64,000 nt of DNA from Donghicola sp041224595 (GCF_041224595.1 NZ_JBGFGN010000162.1:310001-374000), one strand, 5' to 3'. Counted from the first letter of the stretch, positions 16,104 to 24,870 are shown. Notes: generated by a model from the letters alone, not told the origin. A program made the numbers and translations.

Positions 16104-17447
16104 ATGGACAAGACATTGCATATCATCGGCGGCGGAATGGCCGGCTCCGAGGCCGCCTGGCAGGCCGCGAACATGGGCGTTTACGTGGTCATCCACGAGA
16201 TGCGCCCCAAGGTCGAAACCTTTGCCCACCAGACCGGCAATCTGGCCGAGATGGTGTGCTCGAACTCCTTCCGTTCAGACGATGACGAACAGAACGCCGT
16301 GGGCCTGCTGCATTGGGAAATGCGCGCGGCGAACGGGATCATCATGACCACTGCCGACAAGCACCGCATTCCAGCGGGTGGTGCGCTGGCCGTAGACCGC
16401 GATCCCTTTGCCGAAACGGTCACGCAAACCCTGCGCGCCCTGCCCAATGTCAGCGTCTCCGAAGAAGAGATCACCGAGCTGCCCACGGAAGGCAACTGGA
16501 TCATCGCCACTGGCCCCCTGACCAGCACCGCGCTGGGTCAGTCGATCCAGGCCGCCACCGCGCAGGACCATCTGGCCTTCTTCGATGCGATCGCGCCCAT
16601 CGTCTATGCGGACAGCATCGATATGTCCCAAGCGTGGATGCAGTCCCGCTATGACAAGGGCGAAACCGAAGAAGAGCGCACCGCCTACCTCAACTGCCCC
16701 ATGAACAAAGAGCAGTACGAGGCCTTTATCGACGCGCTTCTGGCCGCAGACAAAACCGAATTCCACGAGGGCGAGACCGCAGGTTACTTCGACGGCTGCC
16801 TGCCGATCGAGGTGATGGCCGAACGCGGCCGCGAGACCCTGCGCCACGGCCCGATGAAGCCCGTCGGCCTGACCAACCCGCACAAGCCCGAAGAAAAGGC
16901 CTACGCCGTTGTCCAGCTGCGCCGCGACAACGCCCTTGGCACGCTGTTCAACATCGTCGGCTTCCAGACCAAGATGAAATACGGCGCGCAGACCGAGGTT
17001 TTCCGCATGATCCCCGGTTTGGAGAACGCCAGCTTTGCCCGCCTTGGCGGCATCCACCGGAACACCTTTATCAACTCGCCGACCCTGCTGGACAGCCGCC
17101 TGCGGATGAAGGCGCGCCCGAATGTGCGCTTCGCAGGCCAAATCACCGGCGTCGAAGGCTACGTTGAATCCGCAGCGATGGGTCTGCTGGCCGGTCGTTT
17201 CGCCGCCGCCGAGATCCTCGGTCAGGACATCCCCGAAGTCCCGCTGGAAACCGCGATGGGCAGCCTCGTGAACCACATCACCGGCGGCGCGGATGCGAAA
17301 ACCTTCCAGCCGATGAACGTGAACTTTGGCCTCTTCCAGCCTCTGGAAGACGTGCGCGGTGGCCGCAAGGGCCGTAAAGTCCGGTACAAAGGCTACACCG
17401 ACCGCGCCAAAGAGATGTGGCAACAATGGCTTACCAGCCAAAGCTAA
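16104..17447 (+). CDS. trmFO: Folate/FAD-dependent tRNA m5U54 methyltransferase TrmFO
   Basis: 447 residues. N-terminal FAD-binding motif IIGGGMAGSEAAW (7-19). Two conserved cysteine regions are present: AEMVCSNSFRSDD (Cys52) and YLNCPMNKEQYEAF, matching the catalytic cysteines of TrmFO. The protein transfers a methylene group from CH2-THF to uridine 54 in the tRNA T-loop and reduces it with FADH2. ATG at 16104 starts the conserved Rossmann strand; the long in-frame upstream extension runs antisense to the thioesterase gene and was discarded. The stop shares a base with the next start (TAATG). Confidence 0.93.
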   Translation: MDKTLHIIGGGMAGSEAAWQAANMGVYVVIHEMRPKVETFAHQTGNLAEMVCSNSFRSDDDEQNAVGLLHWEMRAANGIIMTTADKHRIPAGGALAVDRDPFAETVTQTLRALPNVSVSEEEITELPTEGNWIIATGPLTSTALGQSIQAATAQDHLAFFDAIAPIVYADSIDMSQAWMQSRYDKGETEEERTAYLNCPMNKEQYEAFIDALLAADKTEFHEGETAGYFDGCLPIEVMAERGRETLRHGPMKPVGLTNPHKPEEKAYAVVQLRRDNALGTLFNIVGFQTKMKYGAQTEVFRMIPGLENASFARLGGIHRNTFINSPTLLDSRLRMKARPNVRFAGQITGVEGYVESAAMGLLAGRFAAAEILGQDIPEVPLETAMGSLVNHITGGADAKTFQPMNVNFGLFQPLEDVRGGRKGRKVRYKGYTDRAKEMWQQWLTSQS

Positions 17448-18310
17448 TGCGAACACGATTTGCGCCGTCGCCCACAGGGCCCCTGCATTTGGGGCACGCC
17501 TTTTCGGCCCTGACGGCGGCGCATCTCGCCCAATCACTTGGCGGCGAATTCCTGCTGCGGATCGAAGACATTGACCAATCCCGCGCCCGCCCCGAGTGGG
17601 AGGCGCAGATTTACGACGATCTGACATGGCTCGGCCTCTCATGGCCCACGCCCGTCATGCGCCAGTCAGATCGCATGCCCTCCTACCGCGCCGCGCTGCA
17701 AACCCTGTGGGACATGGACCTGCTCTATCCCTGCACCTGCAAACGCCGCGATATCGAAGCCGCCATGTCAGCTCCCCAAGAGGGCGTTCCCACCCACGGC
17801 CCCGACGGCCTAATCTATCCAGGCACCTGCCGTACCAAACCAAAACCAGCCCACATGCCCGATGGCGAAACCCTGCGCCTCGACATGGCCAAGGCCGTCG
17901 CGACCATCGGCACCGAAACTCTGACCTTCACCGAAATCGGCCCCGTCCACACGGGCACCCACATCGTTGATCTGAGCAAAGCCGATCAAACCCTCGGCGA
18001 CATTGTCCTCGCCCGCCGTGACATGGGCACGTCCTATCATCTGTCAGTCGTCATCGACGACGCGGACCAAGGCATCACCCACGTCACTCGGGGCTCCGAC
18101 CTGTTTGAGGCCACCCAGATCCACGTGATCCTACAGGCCCTCCTGAACAAACCGGTTCCGAACTACCACCACCACGACCTGATCCGCGACGCGCAAGGCA
18201 AACGCTTGGCCAAACGCGATGACGCCCGTGCCATCGCCCTCTACCGCGCCGAAGGAAAAACCCCGCAGGACATTGCGACCCTGACAAACGCGCCAGTTTC
18301 ATTTTGCTGA
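17447..18310 (+). CDS. gluQ: Glutamyl-Q tRNA(Asp) synthetase
   Basis: About 287 residues: a class I glutamyl-tRNA synthetase catalytic core without the anticodon-binding domain. RFAPSPTGPLHLGHAFSA contains the HIGH-type motif; GKRLAKRDDA is the KMSKS-type loop; CTCKRRDIE with YPGTCR is the zinc-binding insertion. The enzyme attaches glutamate to queuosine 34 of tRNA(Asp). ATG at 17447 overlaps the trmFO stop by one base; an alternative start at 17426 would add MAYQPKL. Pairing with trmFO makes a small tRNA-modification operon. The final codons lie in the dispersed 3'-end element. Confidence 0.9.
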   Translation: MRTRFAPSPTGPLHLGHAFSALTAAHLAQSLGGEFLLRIEDIDQSRARPEWEAQIYDDLTWLGLSWPTPVMRQSDRMPSYRAALQTLWDMDLLYPCTCKRRDIEAAMSAPQEGVPTHGPDGLIYPGTCRTKPKPAHMPDGETLRLDMAKAVATIGTETLTFTEIGPVHTGTHIVDLSKADQTLGDIVLARRDMGTSYHLSVVIDDADQGITHVTRGSDLFEATQIHVILQALLNKPVPNYHHHDLIRDAQGKRLAKRDDARAIALYRAEGKTPQDIATLTNAPVSFC

Positions 18311-18356
18311 AAATACTCTGGGGGAATCCGCGCAGCGGATGGGGGCAGCGCCCCCC
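18302..18356 (+). repeat. Dispersed 3'-end element, full-length copy A (two hairpins)
   Basis: Core TTTTGCTGAAAATACTC then GGGGG, a middle hairpin ATCCGC-gca-GCGGAT (18326-18340) and a G/C hairpin GGGGGC-agc-GCCCCC (18341-18355). It lies between the convergent gluQ and hisI genes and includes the gluQ stop codon. Compare copies at 19283 and 57316. Confidence 0.7.
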
Positions 18357-18725
18357 TCAGACCATCGGGTCCATCAACTCGACAGTCTCACCCTCGCGCA
18401 CAGCCGTGTAAAAACAGCTGCGACGGTTTGTGTGACACGCAGGCCCTTCCTGACGCACCATTACCAGAATGCAGTCCTGATCGCAGTCATACCGGAAATC
18501 GACCAACGTCTGCAGATGCCCGCTGGTCTCGCCCTTGACCCAGAACGCCTGACGGGACCGCGACCAGTAGGTCACTTTGCCCGTTTCCAGTGTCTTGGCC
18601 ACCGACTCCGCGTTCATCCACGCCATCATCAACACCTCATGGGTCTCGGCATCCTGCGCGATGGCGGGGATCAACCCCTTATCGTCGTATTTCAAACTTG
18701 CCGGATCAAATGCCGCGGAGGTCAT
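18357..18725 (-). CDS. hisI: Phosphoribosyl-AMP cyclohydrolase
   Basis: 122 residues, the size of single-domain HisI. Motifs: MMAWMNAESVAKTL, TYWSRSRQAFWVKGETSGH, DCDQDCILV (metal-binding Asp/Cys cluster) and GPACHTNRRSCFY (zinc cysteines). The enzyme opens the purine ring of PR-AMP, the third step of histidine synthesis. ATG at 18725 was chosen as the family start. It is away from the other his genes and divergent from an Fe-S scaffold gene with 77 bp between them. Confidence 0.94.
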   Translation of the reverse strand: MTSAAFDPASLKYDDKGLIPAIAQDAETHEVLMMAWMNAESVAKTLETGKVTYWSRSRQAFWVKGETSGHLQTLVDFRYDCDQDCILVMVRQEGPACHTNRRSCFYTAVREGETVELMDPMV

Positions 18726-18802
18726 GTGGAAAATCCTTTTGCTTCGGTCGTGCAAGGCCTATCTATGCGGAACTGACCCCAAGAGAAAGCCTCGGAGGAC
18801 GC

Positions 18803-19255
18803 ATGTCGAACGAGAACGACCTGATGAAGCTCTATTCCCAGCGTATTCTCGCGCTGGCAGCCGAGATTCCCCATACAGGCCGGCTCGACGCGCCTCAGGC
18901 CAGCGTCAAGAAACGCTCGCCCCTTTGCGGGTCCACCGTCACCGTAGATGTCGATGTCGAGGACGGCAAAGTCAGCCGCTACGCCGCAGACGTCAAAGCC
19001 TGCGCCTTGGGGCAAGCGTCGGCCAGTGTTGTCGGGTCTGCCGCGATCGGCCGGACGAGCGCCGAGATCAACAAAGCCCGTGACGAGATGAAGGCGATGC
19101 TGCGCGAGGGCGCCGATGCACCGACCGCTCCGTTCGAAGGGCTAGAAGCTTTGCTGCCCGCGCGAGAATACAAGAACCGCCATGCGTCGATCATGCTGAC
19201 CTTGGACGCGTTGAGCGAAGCGGTAGCCGAGGCCGAAGCGGCGCAGACCGTATAA
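18803..19255 (+). CDS. NifU/IscU-like iron-sulfur cluster scaffold protein
   Basis: 150 residues. IscU-fold landmarks: SPLCGSTV (Cys42), KACALGQAS (Cys67) and EYKNRHASIML (His127). Classical IscU has His-Cys at the third site; here His is followed by Ala, a variant that appears normal in this alphaproteobacterial subfamily. It probably takes part in Fe-S assembly, but with fewer ligands than IscU. GGAGGA lies 4 nt before the ATG. The 3' side is a copy of the dispersed element. Confidence 0.82.
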   Translation: MSNENDLMKLYSQRILALAAEIPHTGRLDAPQASVKKRSPLCGSTVTVDVDVEDGKVSRYAADVKACALGQASASVVGSAAIGRTSAEINKARDEMKAMLREGADAPTAPFEGLEALLPAREYKNRHASIMLTLDALSEAVAEAEAAQTV

Positions 19256-19282
19256 GTTTTTGATGATTGGTGAACGTGTAAA

Positions 19283-19350
19283 GGGGGGCTGTCTGCCCCC
19301 TCTTGGTGCTTGGGCACCAATTCACCCCCGAGAGTATTTTCACCAAAGTG
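19283..19350 (-). repeat. Dispersed 3'-end element, full-length copy B
   Basis: Read on the minus strand: TTTGGTGAAAATACTC, GGGGG, a middle hairpin TTGGTGC-ccaa-GCACCAA, then a G/C hairpin with GGGGGCAG. Same order as copy A but the middle stem has a different sequence while staying paired. Confidence 0.7.
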
Positions 19351-19381
19351 AAAGCACGAGCGCCCTGGCCCGCGTGCGCAT

Positions 19382-19419
19382 AAAAAAACCGCCGCGCATC
19401 CCGGCAAGGATGGCGGCGG
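19382..19419 (-). terminator. Rho-independent terminator of the 40-codon gene
   Basis: On the minus strand: stem CCGCCGCCATCC / GGATGCGCGGCGG (one bulge), then seven T. It is the first terminator downstream of the small gene at 19543-19665. Confidence 0.8.
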
Positions 19420-19542
19420 AGAGGACGGTTCGTACCGGACTAAGGTTCAACCAGTAGGCGCTGGCAGAACAAGACGGGCAGTCAGGCCGCAAATTGGGAC
19501 ATGGCGGCAAGTCCGGTCGGCAGAGAACCGCGGGATGGGCAA

Positions 19543-19665
19543 TCAGAAGAACATCGGCAAGTGAAGCGCCCCGACCAGCATGACCATCAACGAGGCCGCA
19601 CCGATCATATCGGGAATGAAAGTGTCTGCGTTACGCGCGAGGGTCAGTTTGATCTGGCGGGCCAT
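19543..19665 (-). CDS. 40-residue single-pass membrane microprotein, putative SOS-linked
   Basis: A 41-codon frame on the minus strand: a basic, polar N-terminus MARQIKLTLARNADTF, then a hydrophobic helix from about residue 20 to the end (IGAASLMVMLVGALHLPMFF). The ATG has GGAG at a spacing of 8 nt, the stop is followed by a strong terminator (19382-19419), and a LexA-type box GTTC-N7-GTTC lies 68-82 bp upstream. It follows recG on the same strand. Size, topology and SOS-box control resemble the division inhibitor SidA of Caulobacter in logic, but no sequence similarity is claimed. The codons look real, but the call rests on context. Confidence 0.65.
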   Translation of the reverse strand: MARQIKLTLARNADTFIPDMIGAASLMVMLVGALHLPMFF

Positions 19666-19732
19666 TTTGTACGCTCCGTTCGCTCAATGTTCCTGTTGCC
19701 TCTTTGTTCTCATAGCTTAACGATTCGGTAAA

Positions 19733-19747
19733 GAACTTTTTGAGAAC
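19733..19747 (-). promoter_or_regulatory. Predicted LexA (SOS) box
   Basis: Minus strand GTTCTCAAAAAGTTC, i.e. GTTC-N7-GTTC, the operator established for LexA of Rhodobacter and other alphaproteobacteria. Two further GTTC half-sites lie immediately upstream in the same direction with N6 spacing, giving four GTTC repeats over 35 bp (19733-19767). Confidence 0.65.
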
Positions 19748-19785
19748 AAACGTGAACATTTCGGAACACCGTGTGATCGAAGCAC

Positions 19786-21873
19786 TTAACCCACTGAAAT
19801 CAAACGGATCGCCTGATCTTGCTCCATGAGCCAAAGAAGCGTTCTGGCAGACTTGCCACGCTCAGATGTCAGGTGCGGGTCCGTCGTCAGCAGCGCGCGC
19901 GCATCGGTTTGGGCCGTCGCCATCAAATCTGCCTGCCGCTCCATATCGGCGATCCGGAATCGTGGCAGGCCCGATTGCGCGGTCCCGATCAGGTCACCTG
20001 CCCCGCGCATTTGCAGATCCACCTCACTGATACGAAAGCCGTCCTCGGTATCGCGCAACGTGGTCAGGCGGCGCTGGCCGGTCTCGGACAGCGGGGGTTG
20101 GTACATAAGTAGGCACGTCGAAGCCGCCGCGCCGCGCCCCACCCGTCCGCGCAACTGGTGAAGCTGCGCAAGGCCGAAAATCTCGGCCCGTTCGATGACC
20201 ATAATCGAGGCATTGGGCACGTTCACCCCCACCTCGATCACTGTGGTCGCGACCAGCACCTTGGTCTCGCCCGACTGGAACCGCGCCATCGCTGTGTCTT
20301 TTTGATCGGGCGGCATCTGGCCGTGGACCAGATCGACCACACCTTCTCCGAGTGCCGCGCGCAGGCGTTCGAACCGCTCTTGGGCAGAGGTCAGGTCAGA
20401 GACCTCGCTCTCTTCTACCAGCGGGCAAACCCAGTAAGCCTGACGCCCTTGCGAAATCGCGTGGCGCAGATGCTCTGTCACTTCGTCCATGCGCTCGTTC
20501 GAGATGAGCGCGGTTTTCACTGGTGTGCGCCCCGGTGGCTTTTCGTCGAGGATCGAGACATCCATATCCCCGAATTGAGTCAGCGCCAGGCTGCGCGGGA
20601 TTGGAGTCGCGGTCATGACCAGTACATCGACCGCGCGCCCCTTGCGCCCCAGCTCCAGCCGCTGCGCAACACCAAATCGGTGCTGTTCATCGATCACCGC
20701 AAGGCGCAGATCGTGGAATTCGACGTCCTTTTGGAAAACCGCATGGGTTCCGACCAGAATGTGGATATTCCCCTTGGCCAGCGCCTCCAGCTTGGCCTTG
20801 CGCTCTTTGCCCTTGTCGCGTCCCGTGAGAAGCTCGATCACCACACCCGCGCTTTCGGCCAGAGGCTGCAGTCCCTCCATGTGCTGACGCGCGAGGATCT
20901 CGGTCGGGGCCATCATCACACCCTGCCCGCCAGCCTCGACCGCGACCAGCAGTGACATCAGCGCGACCAAGGTTTTCCCGGCACCCACATCGCCCTGCAA
21001 GAGCCGGTTCATGCGCACGGGCCGTGCCAGATCATCGCTGATTTCGCGAATGGCCCGCTCTTGGGCGCCCGTCGGGCGATACGGCAGCGCCGCCAGAACC
21101 CGCCGTTGCATCCGACCCGAGGCAACCGAGGGCAAGCCGGGCTTTTCGCGGCGCGACGCGCGGGCAAGCCCCAAAGTCAATTGGTGCGCAAAGAATTCGT
21201 CATAGGCCAGACGCGTCCGCGCTGGCGCCTCGGCTGCCAAATCCCCCCCGTTTTCGGGGGTATGTGCGGCGGTCAAAGCCTCGCGCCACGCGGGCCAGCC
21301 TTTTTGCTTCATCAAGGACGGGTCGATCCACTCGGGCAGATCCGGCGCCATGTCCAGCGCGCTGGCCACACCCTTGATCACCTGTTTTGCCGTCACGCCA
21401 GAGGTCAGCGCATAGGTCGGTTCAAAGGGCGGGATTGACGCCTCTTCGTCCATCGGAACCACATGATCGGGGTGTGCGATCTGGGGGATGCCGTCGAAAA
21501 ATTCAACCTTGCCCGAGATGATCCGCTCTTCACCCTCCGGCAGAATTTGCTGCAAGTAGCGGTCCCGCGCGTGGAAAAACACCAAGGGAAAACTGACCTG
21601 CGCATCCTCGACCATCACACGGTAAGGGCGGCCACGGCCCGTTGGCGGCGTATGGCGCAAGACGCGCGCCGCGACGGTGACAACTTCGCCCGTTGTCGCC
21701 CCTTGGACCGTCTCGCGCCGCGCACGGCTGATCCCGCTATAGGGCAAGTGAAACAGCAGGTCCCGCGGACGGGTGATCCGCAGGTTTTCCATCGCTTCGG
21801 CGGTCTTTGGGCCGATCCCGTTCAGGGTTTCCAGCCCCCCAAACAGCGGGAACAGAATTTCGGGACGGCTCAT
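19786..21873 (-). CDS. recG: ATP-dependent DNA helicase RecG
   Basis: 695 residues. An N-terminal wedge/OB domain (about 1-250) is followed by the two helicase lobes. Motif I LQGDVGAGKTLVALMSLL, motif II VIDEQHRFG, motif III VMTATPIPRSLA and motif VI region QLRGRVGRGAAASTC are intact. RecG reverses stalled forks and branch-migrates Holliday junctions. Its ATG lies 3 bp after the ligA stop, so ligA and recG form a DNA-repair operon. Confidence 0.97.
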   Translation of the reverse strand: MSRPEILFPLFGGLETLNGIGPKTAEAMENLRITRPRDLLFHLPYSGISRARRETVQGATTGEVVTVAARVLRHTPPTGRGRPYRVMVEDAQVSFPLVFFHARDRYLQQILPEGEERIISGKVEFFDGIPQIAHPDHVVPMDEEASIPPFEPTYALTSGVTAKQVIKGVASALDMAPDLPEWIDPSLMKQKGWPAWREALTAAHTPENGGDLAAEAPARTRLAYDEFFAHQLTLGLARASRREKPGLPSVASGRMQRRVLAALPYRPTGAQERAIREISDDLARPVRMNRLLQGDVGAGKTLVALMSLLVAVEAGGQGVMMAPTEILARQHMEGLQPLAESAGVVIELLTGRDKGKERKAKLEALAKGNIHILVGTHAVFQKDVEFHDLRLAVIDEQHRFGVAQRLELGRKGRAVDVLVMTATPIPRSLALTQFGDMDVSILDEKPPGRTPVKTALISNERMDEVTEHLRHAISQGRQAYWVCPLVEESEVSDLTSAQERFERLRAALGEGVVDLVHGQMPPDQKDTAMARFQSGETKVLVATTVIEVGVNVPNASIMVIERAEIFGLAQLHQLRGRVGRGAAASTCLLMYQPPLSETGQRRLTTLRDTEDGFRISEVDLQMRGAGDLIGTAQSGLPRFRIADMERQADLMATAQTDARALLTTDPHLTSERGKSARTLLWLMEQDQAIRLISVG

Positions 21874-21876
21874 GGA

Positions 21877-24003
21877 TCAGGCCTGCCCGATCAGTTCGAG
21901 CCAGCCGTCCTCGTCCAAGGTCTCGATCCCCAACTCTGCGGCCTTTTTCGCCTTGGAGCCAGCACCGGGACCGGCGACCAGAATGTCCGTCTTGGCACTG
22001 ACCGAGCCAGATACCTTGGCCCCCAGCGCCTCGGCGCGGGCTTTGGCCTCGGCCCGTGTCATCTTTTCGAGGGTCCCCGTAAAGACCACGGTTTTACCGG
22101 CGACAGGGCTGCCATCGGTGGACGGCGCGGCCACATCTTGCACCTCGAGCTCAGCGATCAAGCGGTCGATGCTGGCGCGCTCGGCCTCTTGGGCAAAGGC
22201 GGTCACGATCGACCGCGCCAGTACCGTGCCCACGCCATCCACGGACAACAGGTCGGCCCATGCCTCGCTGCTTTCATCATGGGCGGCGTCGAGCGCTGTG
22301 GTCAGCGCATCCCAGCTGCCATAGTGGCGGGCGAGCAACCGGCTGACCTGTTCGCCCACATGACGGATGCCAAGCCCGAACAGCACGCGATCCAGACCGA
22401 TTTTCCGTCTTTCATCAATGGCGTCAAAGAGTTTCTTCGCGCTCTTGTCGCCCCAGCCTTCGCGGTTCTTCAGCTGTTGCATGCCGCTGCCGTACCGCTC
22501 GCGCAGCCTGAAAATGTCTGCGGGCTCTTTGATCCACTCATCTTTGTAGAACTGCTCGACCTGCTTGGCGCCCATCCCGTCGATGTCAAAGGCTGCGCGG
22601 CTGACCAGATGCTTCAGCTTCTCGACCGCTTGTGCGGGGCAAATCATTCCGCCAGAGCACCGGCGCACACTATCGCCCTCTTCGCGGATCGCCTCTGATC
22701 CGCACTCAGGGCAAACCGTCGGAAAGTCATACTTTTCAGACCCTTCGGGGCGCTTATTCAGGTCGACATCGGCAATTTTGGGGATCACATCGCCCGCACG
22801 ATACACCTGCACCCAATCGCCTACGCGAATGTCACGTCCTTCGCGGATCAGGTTGCCGGCGTTGTCGCGGCCTTCGATGTAGTCCTCGTTATGCAGCGTC
22901 GCATTGGACACAACCACACCGCCAACCGTCACAGGGGTCAAACGCGCAACGGGGCTCAGCGCGCCCGTGCGGCCGACCTGAATATCTATCGCCTCGAGCC
23001 GTGTCCAAGCCAGTTCAGCGGGGAATTTATGGGCAATCGCCCAACGCGGCGTGGTACTGCGGAAGCCCAGACGCTCTTGCAGGGCTAGGGTATTCACCTT
23101 GTAGACCACGCCGTCGATGTCGTAGCCCAAGGTTGCCCGCTTCTGTTCGATCATGCGGTAGTGGGCGATCATATCGTCTGGCCCGTTGCAAATCGCGGTC
23201 AGCGGATTGGTCTGGAACCCAAGATGTGCCAGCCTCTCAATCGCTCCCATCTGGGTGTCGGCCAAAGGCGCGGACAGCTCGCCCCACGCATAGGCAAAAA
23301 ACCGCAGCGGGCGCGCTTCGGTAATTTTAGCATCAAGCTGGCGCAGGGAGCCTGCCGCCGCGTTGCGCGGATTGGCGAAGACTTTGCCACCGCGTTCTTG
23401 GTGACGGGCATTGAGGGCCTCGAAGTCATCGTGCGACATGTAGACTTCGCCGCGAACCTCCAAAACATCGGGCACGTCCGTCAGCGTCTGCGGAATATCT
23501 TTGATGGTGCGGGCGTTGGCGGTCACATCTTCGCCCTCGGCCCCGTCGCCGCGCGTTGCAGCGTAGATCAATTTGCCCTTTTCATAGCGCAAGCTCAGGG
23601 ACAGGCCGTCAATCTTCGGCTCTGCTGTAAAGGCCAGATCACCCGCAGACATGCCAAGGTAGCGCGCGATGCCATCCACAAAATCCGTGACATCCTCATC
23701 ATCGAAGGCATTTGACAGTGACATCATCCGCACGCGGTGCTGAATTTTGCCAAAGCCTTCGGCGGGCGCAGCACCGACTTGCTCTGACGGGCTATCTTCG
23801 CGCTTCAGTTCGGGGAATCGCGCCTCAATTGCCGCGTTACGCGCTTTGAGCGCATCGTATTCAGCGTCTGAAATCTCGGGCGCATCTTTTTGGTGATAGG
23901 CCGCATTTGCCGCACCCAACAGGCCAGCCAGACGCTCCAGCTCTGCACGCGCTCCGGTTTCGTCCAATGCCTCGACCGGCGTGTCGTGAAAATCCTGGCT
24001 CAT
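21877..24003 (-). CDS. ligA: NAD-dependent DNA ligase
   Basis: 708 residues. Adenylation-site KxDG within EPKIDGLSLSLRY, the OB domain, the four-cysteine zinc finger (CPECGSEAI then RRCSGGMICPAQ), a helix-hairpin-helix domain and a C-terminal BRCT domain (KTVVFTGTLEKM, then LVAGPGAGSKAKKAAELG). It seals nicks in replication and repair using NAD+. ATG at 24003 (MSQDFHD) was preferred over an upstream start at 24021. Confidence 0.97.
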   Translation of the reverse strand: MSQDFHDTPVEALDETGARAELERLAGLLGAANAAYHQKDAPEISDAEYDALKARNAAIEARFPELKREDSPSEQVGAAPAEGFGKIQHRVRMMSLSNAFDDEDVTDFVDGIARYLGMSAGDLAFTAEPKIDGLSLSLRYEKGKLIYAATRGDGAEGEDVTANARTIKDIPQTLTDVPDVLEVRGEVYMSHDDFEALNARHQERGGKVFANPRNAAAGSLRQLDAKITEARPLRFFAYAWGELSAPLADTQMGAIERLAHLGFQTNPLTAICNGPDDMIAHYRMIEQKRATLGYDIDGVVYKVNTLALQERLGFRSTTPRWAIAHKFPAELAWTRLEAIDIQVGRTGALSPVARLTPVTVGGVVVSNATLHNEDYIEGRDNAGNLIREGRDIRVGDWVQVYRAGDVIPKIADVDLNKRPEGSEKYDFPTVCPECGSEAIREEGDSVRRCSGGMICPAQAVEKLKHLVSRAAFDIDGMGAKQVEQFYKDEWIKEPADIFRLRERYGSGMQQLKNREGWGDKSAKKLFDAIDERRKIGLDRVLFGLGIRHVGEQVSRLLARHYGSWDALTTALDAAHDESSEAWADLLSVDGVGTVLARSIVTAFAQEAERASIDRLIAELEVQDVAAPSTDGSPVAGKTVVFTGTLEKMTRAEAKARAEALGAKVSGSVSAKTDILVAGPGAGSKAKKAAELGIETLDEDGWLELIGQA

Positions 24004-24071
24004 GAGGCACCCCAAACGCAATTCCGTGTGCCTGATGGTTTAGGACGGTGCGTGCCGGTCGTCCAGTCGCC

Positions 24072-24791
24072 TCAGCCGCCGACGGCGATCTGTTTGTTTG
24101 TCGCGCCTGCCGCGTCCGAAGGATCGCGCATCACATAGCCGCGCCCCCAAACGGTTTCGATATGGGTTTCACCGCCAGTCGCTTTTGCCAGCTTTTTCCG
24201 AATCTTGCAGATAAAAACGTCGATGATCTTGAGTTCCGGTTCATCCATCCCGCCGTAAAGATGGTTCAGAAACATCTCTTTGGTCAGCGTGGTCCCTTTG
24301 CGCAGGCTCAGGAGTTCCAGCATCTGATATTCTTTGCCGGTCAGGTGTACCGGATCACCCTCGATATCGACAGTCTTGGCATCGAGGTTCACGTTGATGC
24401 GCCCCGTGCGAATGACCGACTGCGAATGCCCTTTCGATCGGCGGATGATCGCGTGAATACGCGCAACCAGTTCGTCGCGGTGGAACGGCTTGGTCAGGTA
24501 ATCATCAGCACCGAACCCGAACCCTTTGAGTTTACTCTCGGTGTCGTCTGACCCAGACAGGATCAGCGCGGGCGTCTCAACCCGCGCCAAGCGGACCTGG
24601 CGCAACACTTCGTGACCGCTCATGTCCGGTAGTGACAGATCCAAGAGGATCAAATCGTAATCATACAACTTCGCCAGCTCGACACCTTCTTCGCCAAAGG
24701 CGGTCGAATACACATTCAGGTTGGCGTGCCCCAGCATCAATTCAATGCTCTTGGTGGTCGCCGGATCATCCTCAATCAGTAAAATACGCAT
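24072..24791 (-). CDS. ctrA: Cell-cycle/GTA response regulator CtrA
   Basis: 239 residues. Receiver domain with the acidic pair in MRILLIEDD, phospho-acceptor Asp51 in LLDLSLPDMSG and conserved Lys in LTKPF; OmpR-type winged helix with HLTGKEYQMLELLSLRKGTT and KIIDVFICKIRKKL, the characteristic CtrA DNA-binding sequence. In Rhodobacteraceae CtrA controls motility, gene-transfer-agent and signalling genes rather than being essential. ATG at 24791 starts the fold. A TTAA-N7-TTAC site sits 56-70 bp upstream, and sciP, whose product binds CtrA, is the next gene upstream. Confidence 0.96.
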   Translation of the reverse strand: MRILLIEDDPATTKSIELMLGHANLNVYSTAFGEEGVELAKLYDYDLILLDLSLPDMSGHEVLRQVRLARVETPALILSGSDDTESKLKGFGFGADDYLTKPFHRDELVARIHAIIRRSKGHSQSVIRTGRINVNLDAKTVDIEGDPVHLTGKEYQMLELLSLRKGTTLTKEMFLNHLYGGMDEPELKIIDVFICKIRKKLAKATGGETHIETVWGRGYVMRDPSDAAGATNKQIAVGG

Positions 24792-24846
24792 ATATAAGAT
24801 TCCCAATACTCATGAACCATCTTGCGCACAGACTGCCTGACGAAGG

Positions 24847-24861
24847 TTAACTGCACGTTAC
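24847..24861. promoter_or_regulatory. Near-match CtrA binding site upstream of ctrA
   Basis: TTAACTGCACGTTAC, i.e. TTAA-N7-TTAC, one base off the TTAA-N7-TTAA consensus, between sciP and ctrA. It suggests autoregulation of ctrA. Confidence 0.45.
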
Positions 24862-24870
24862 CAATTAACC

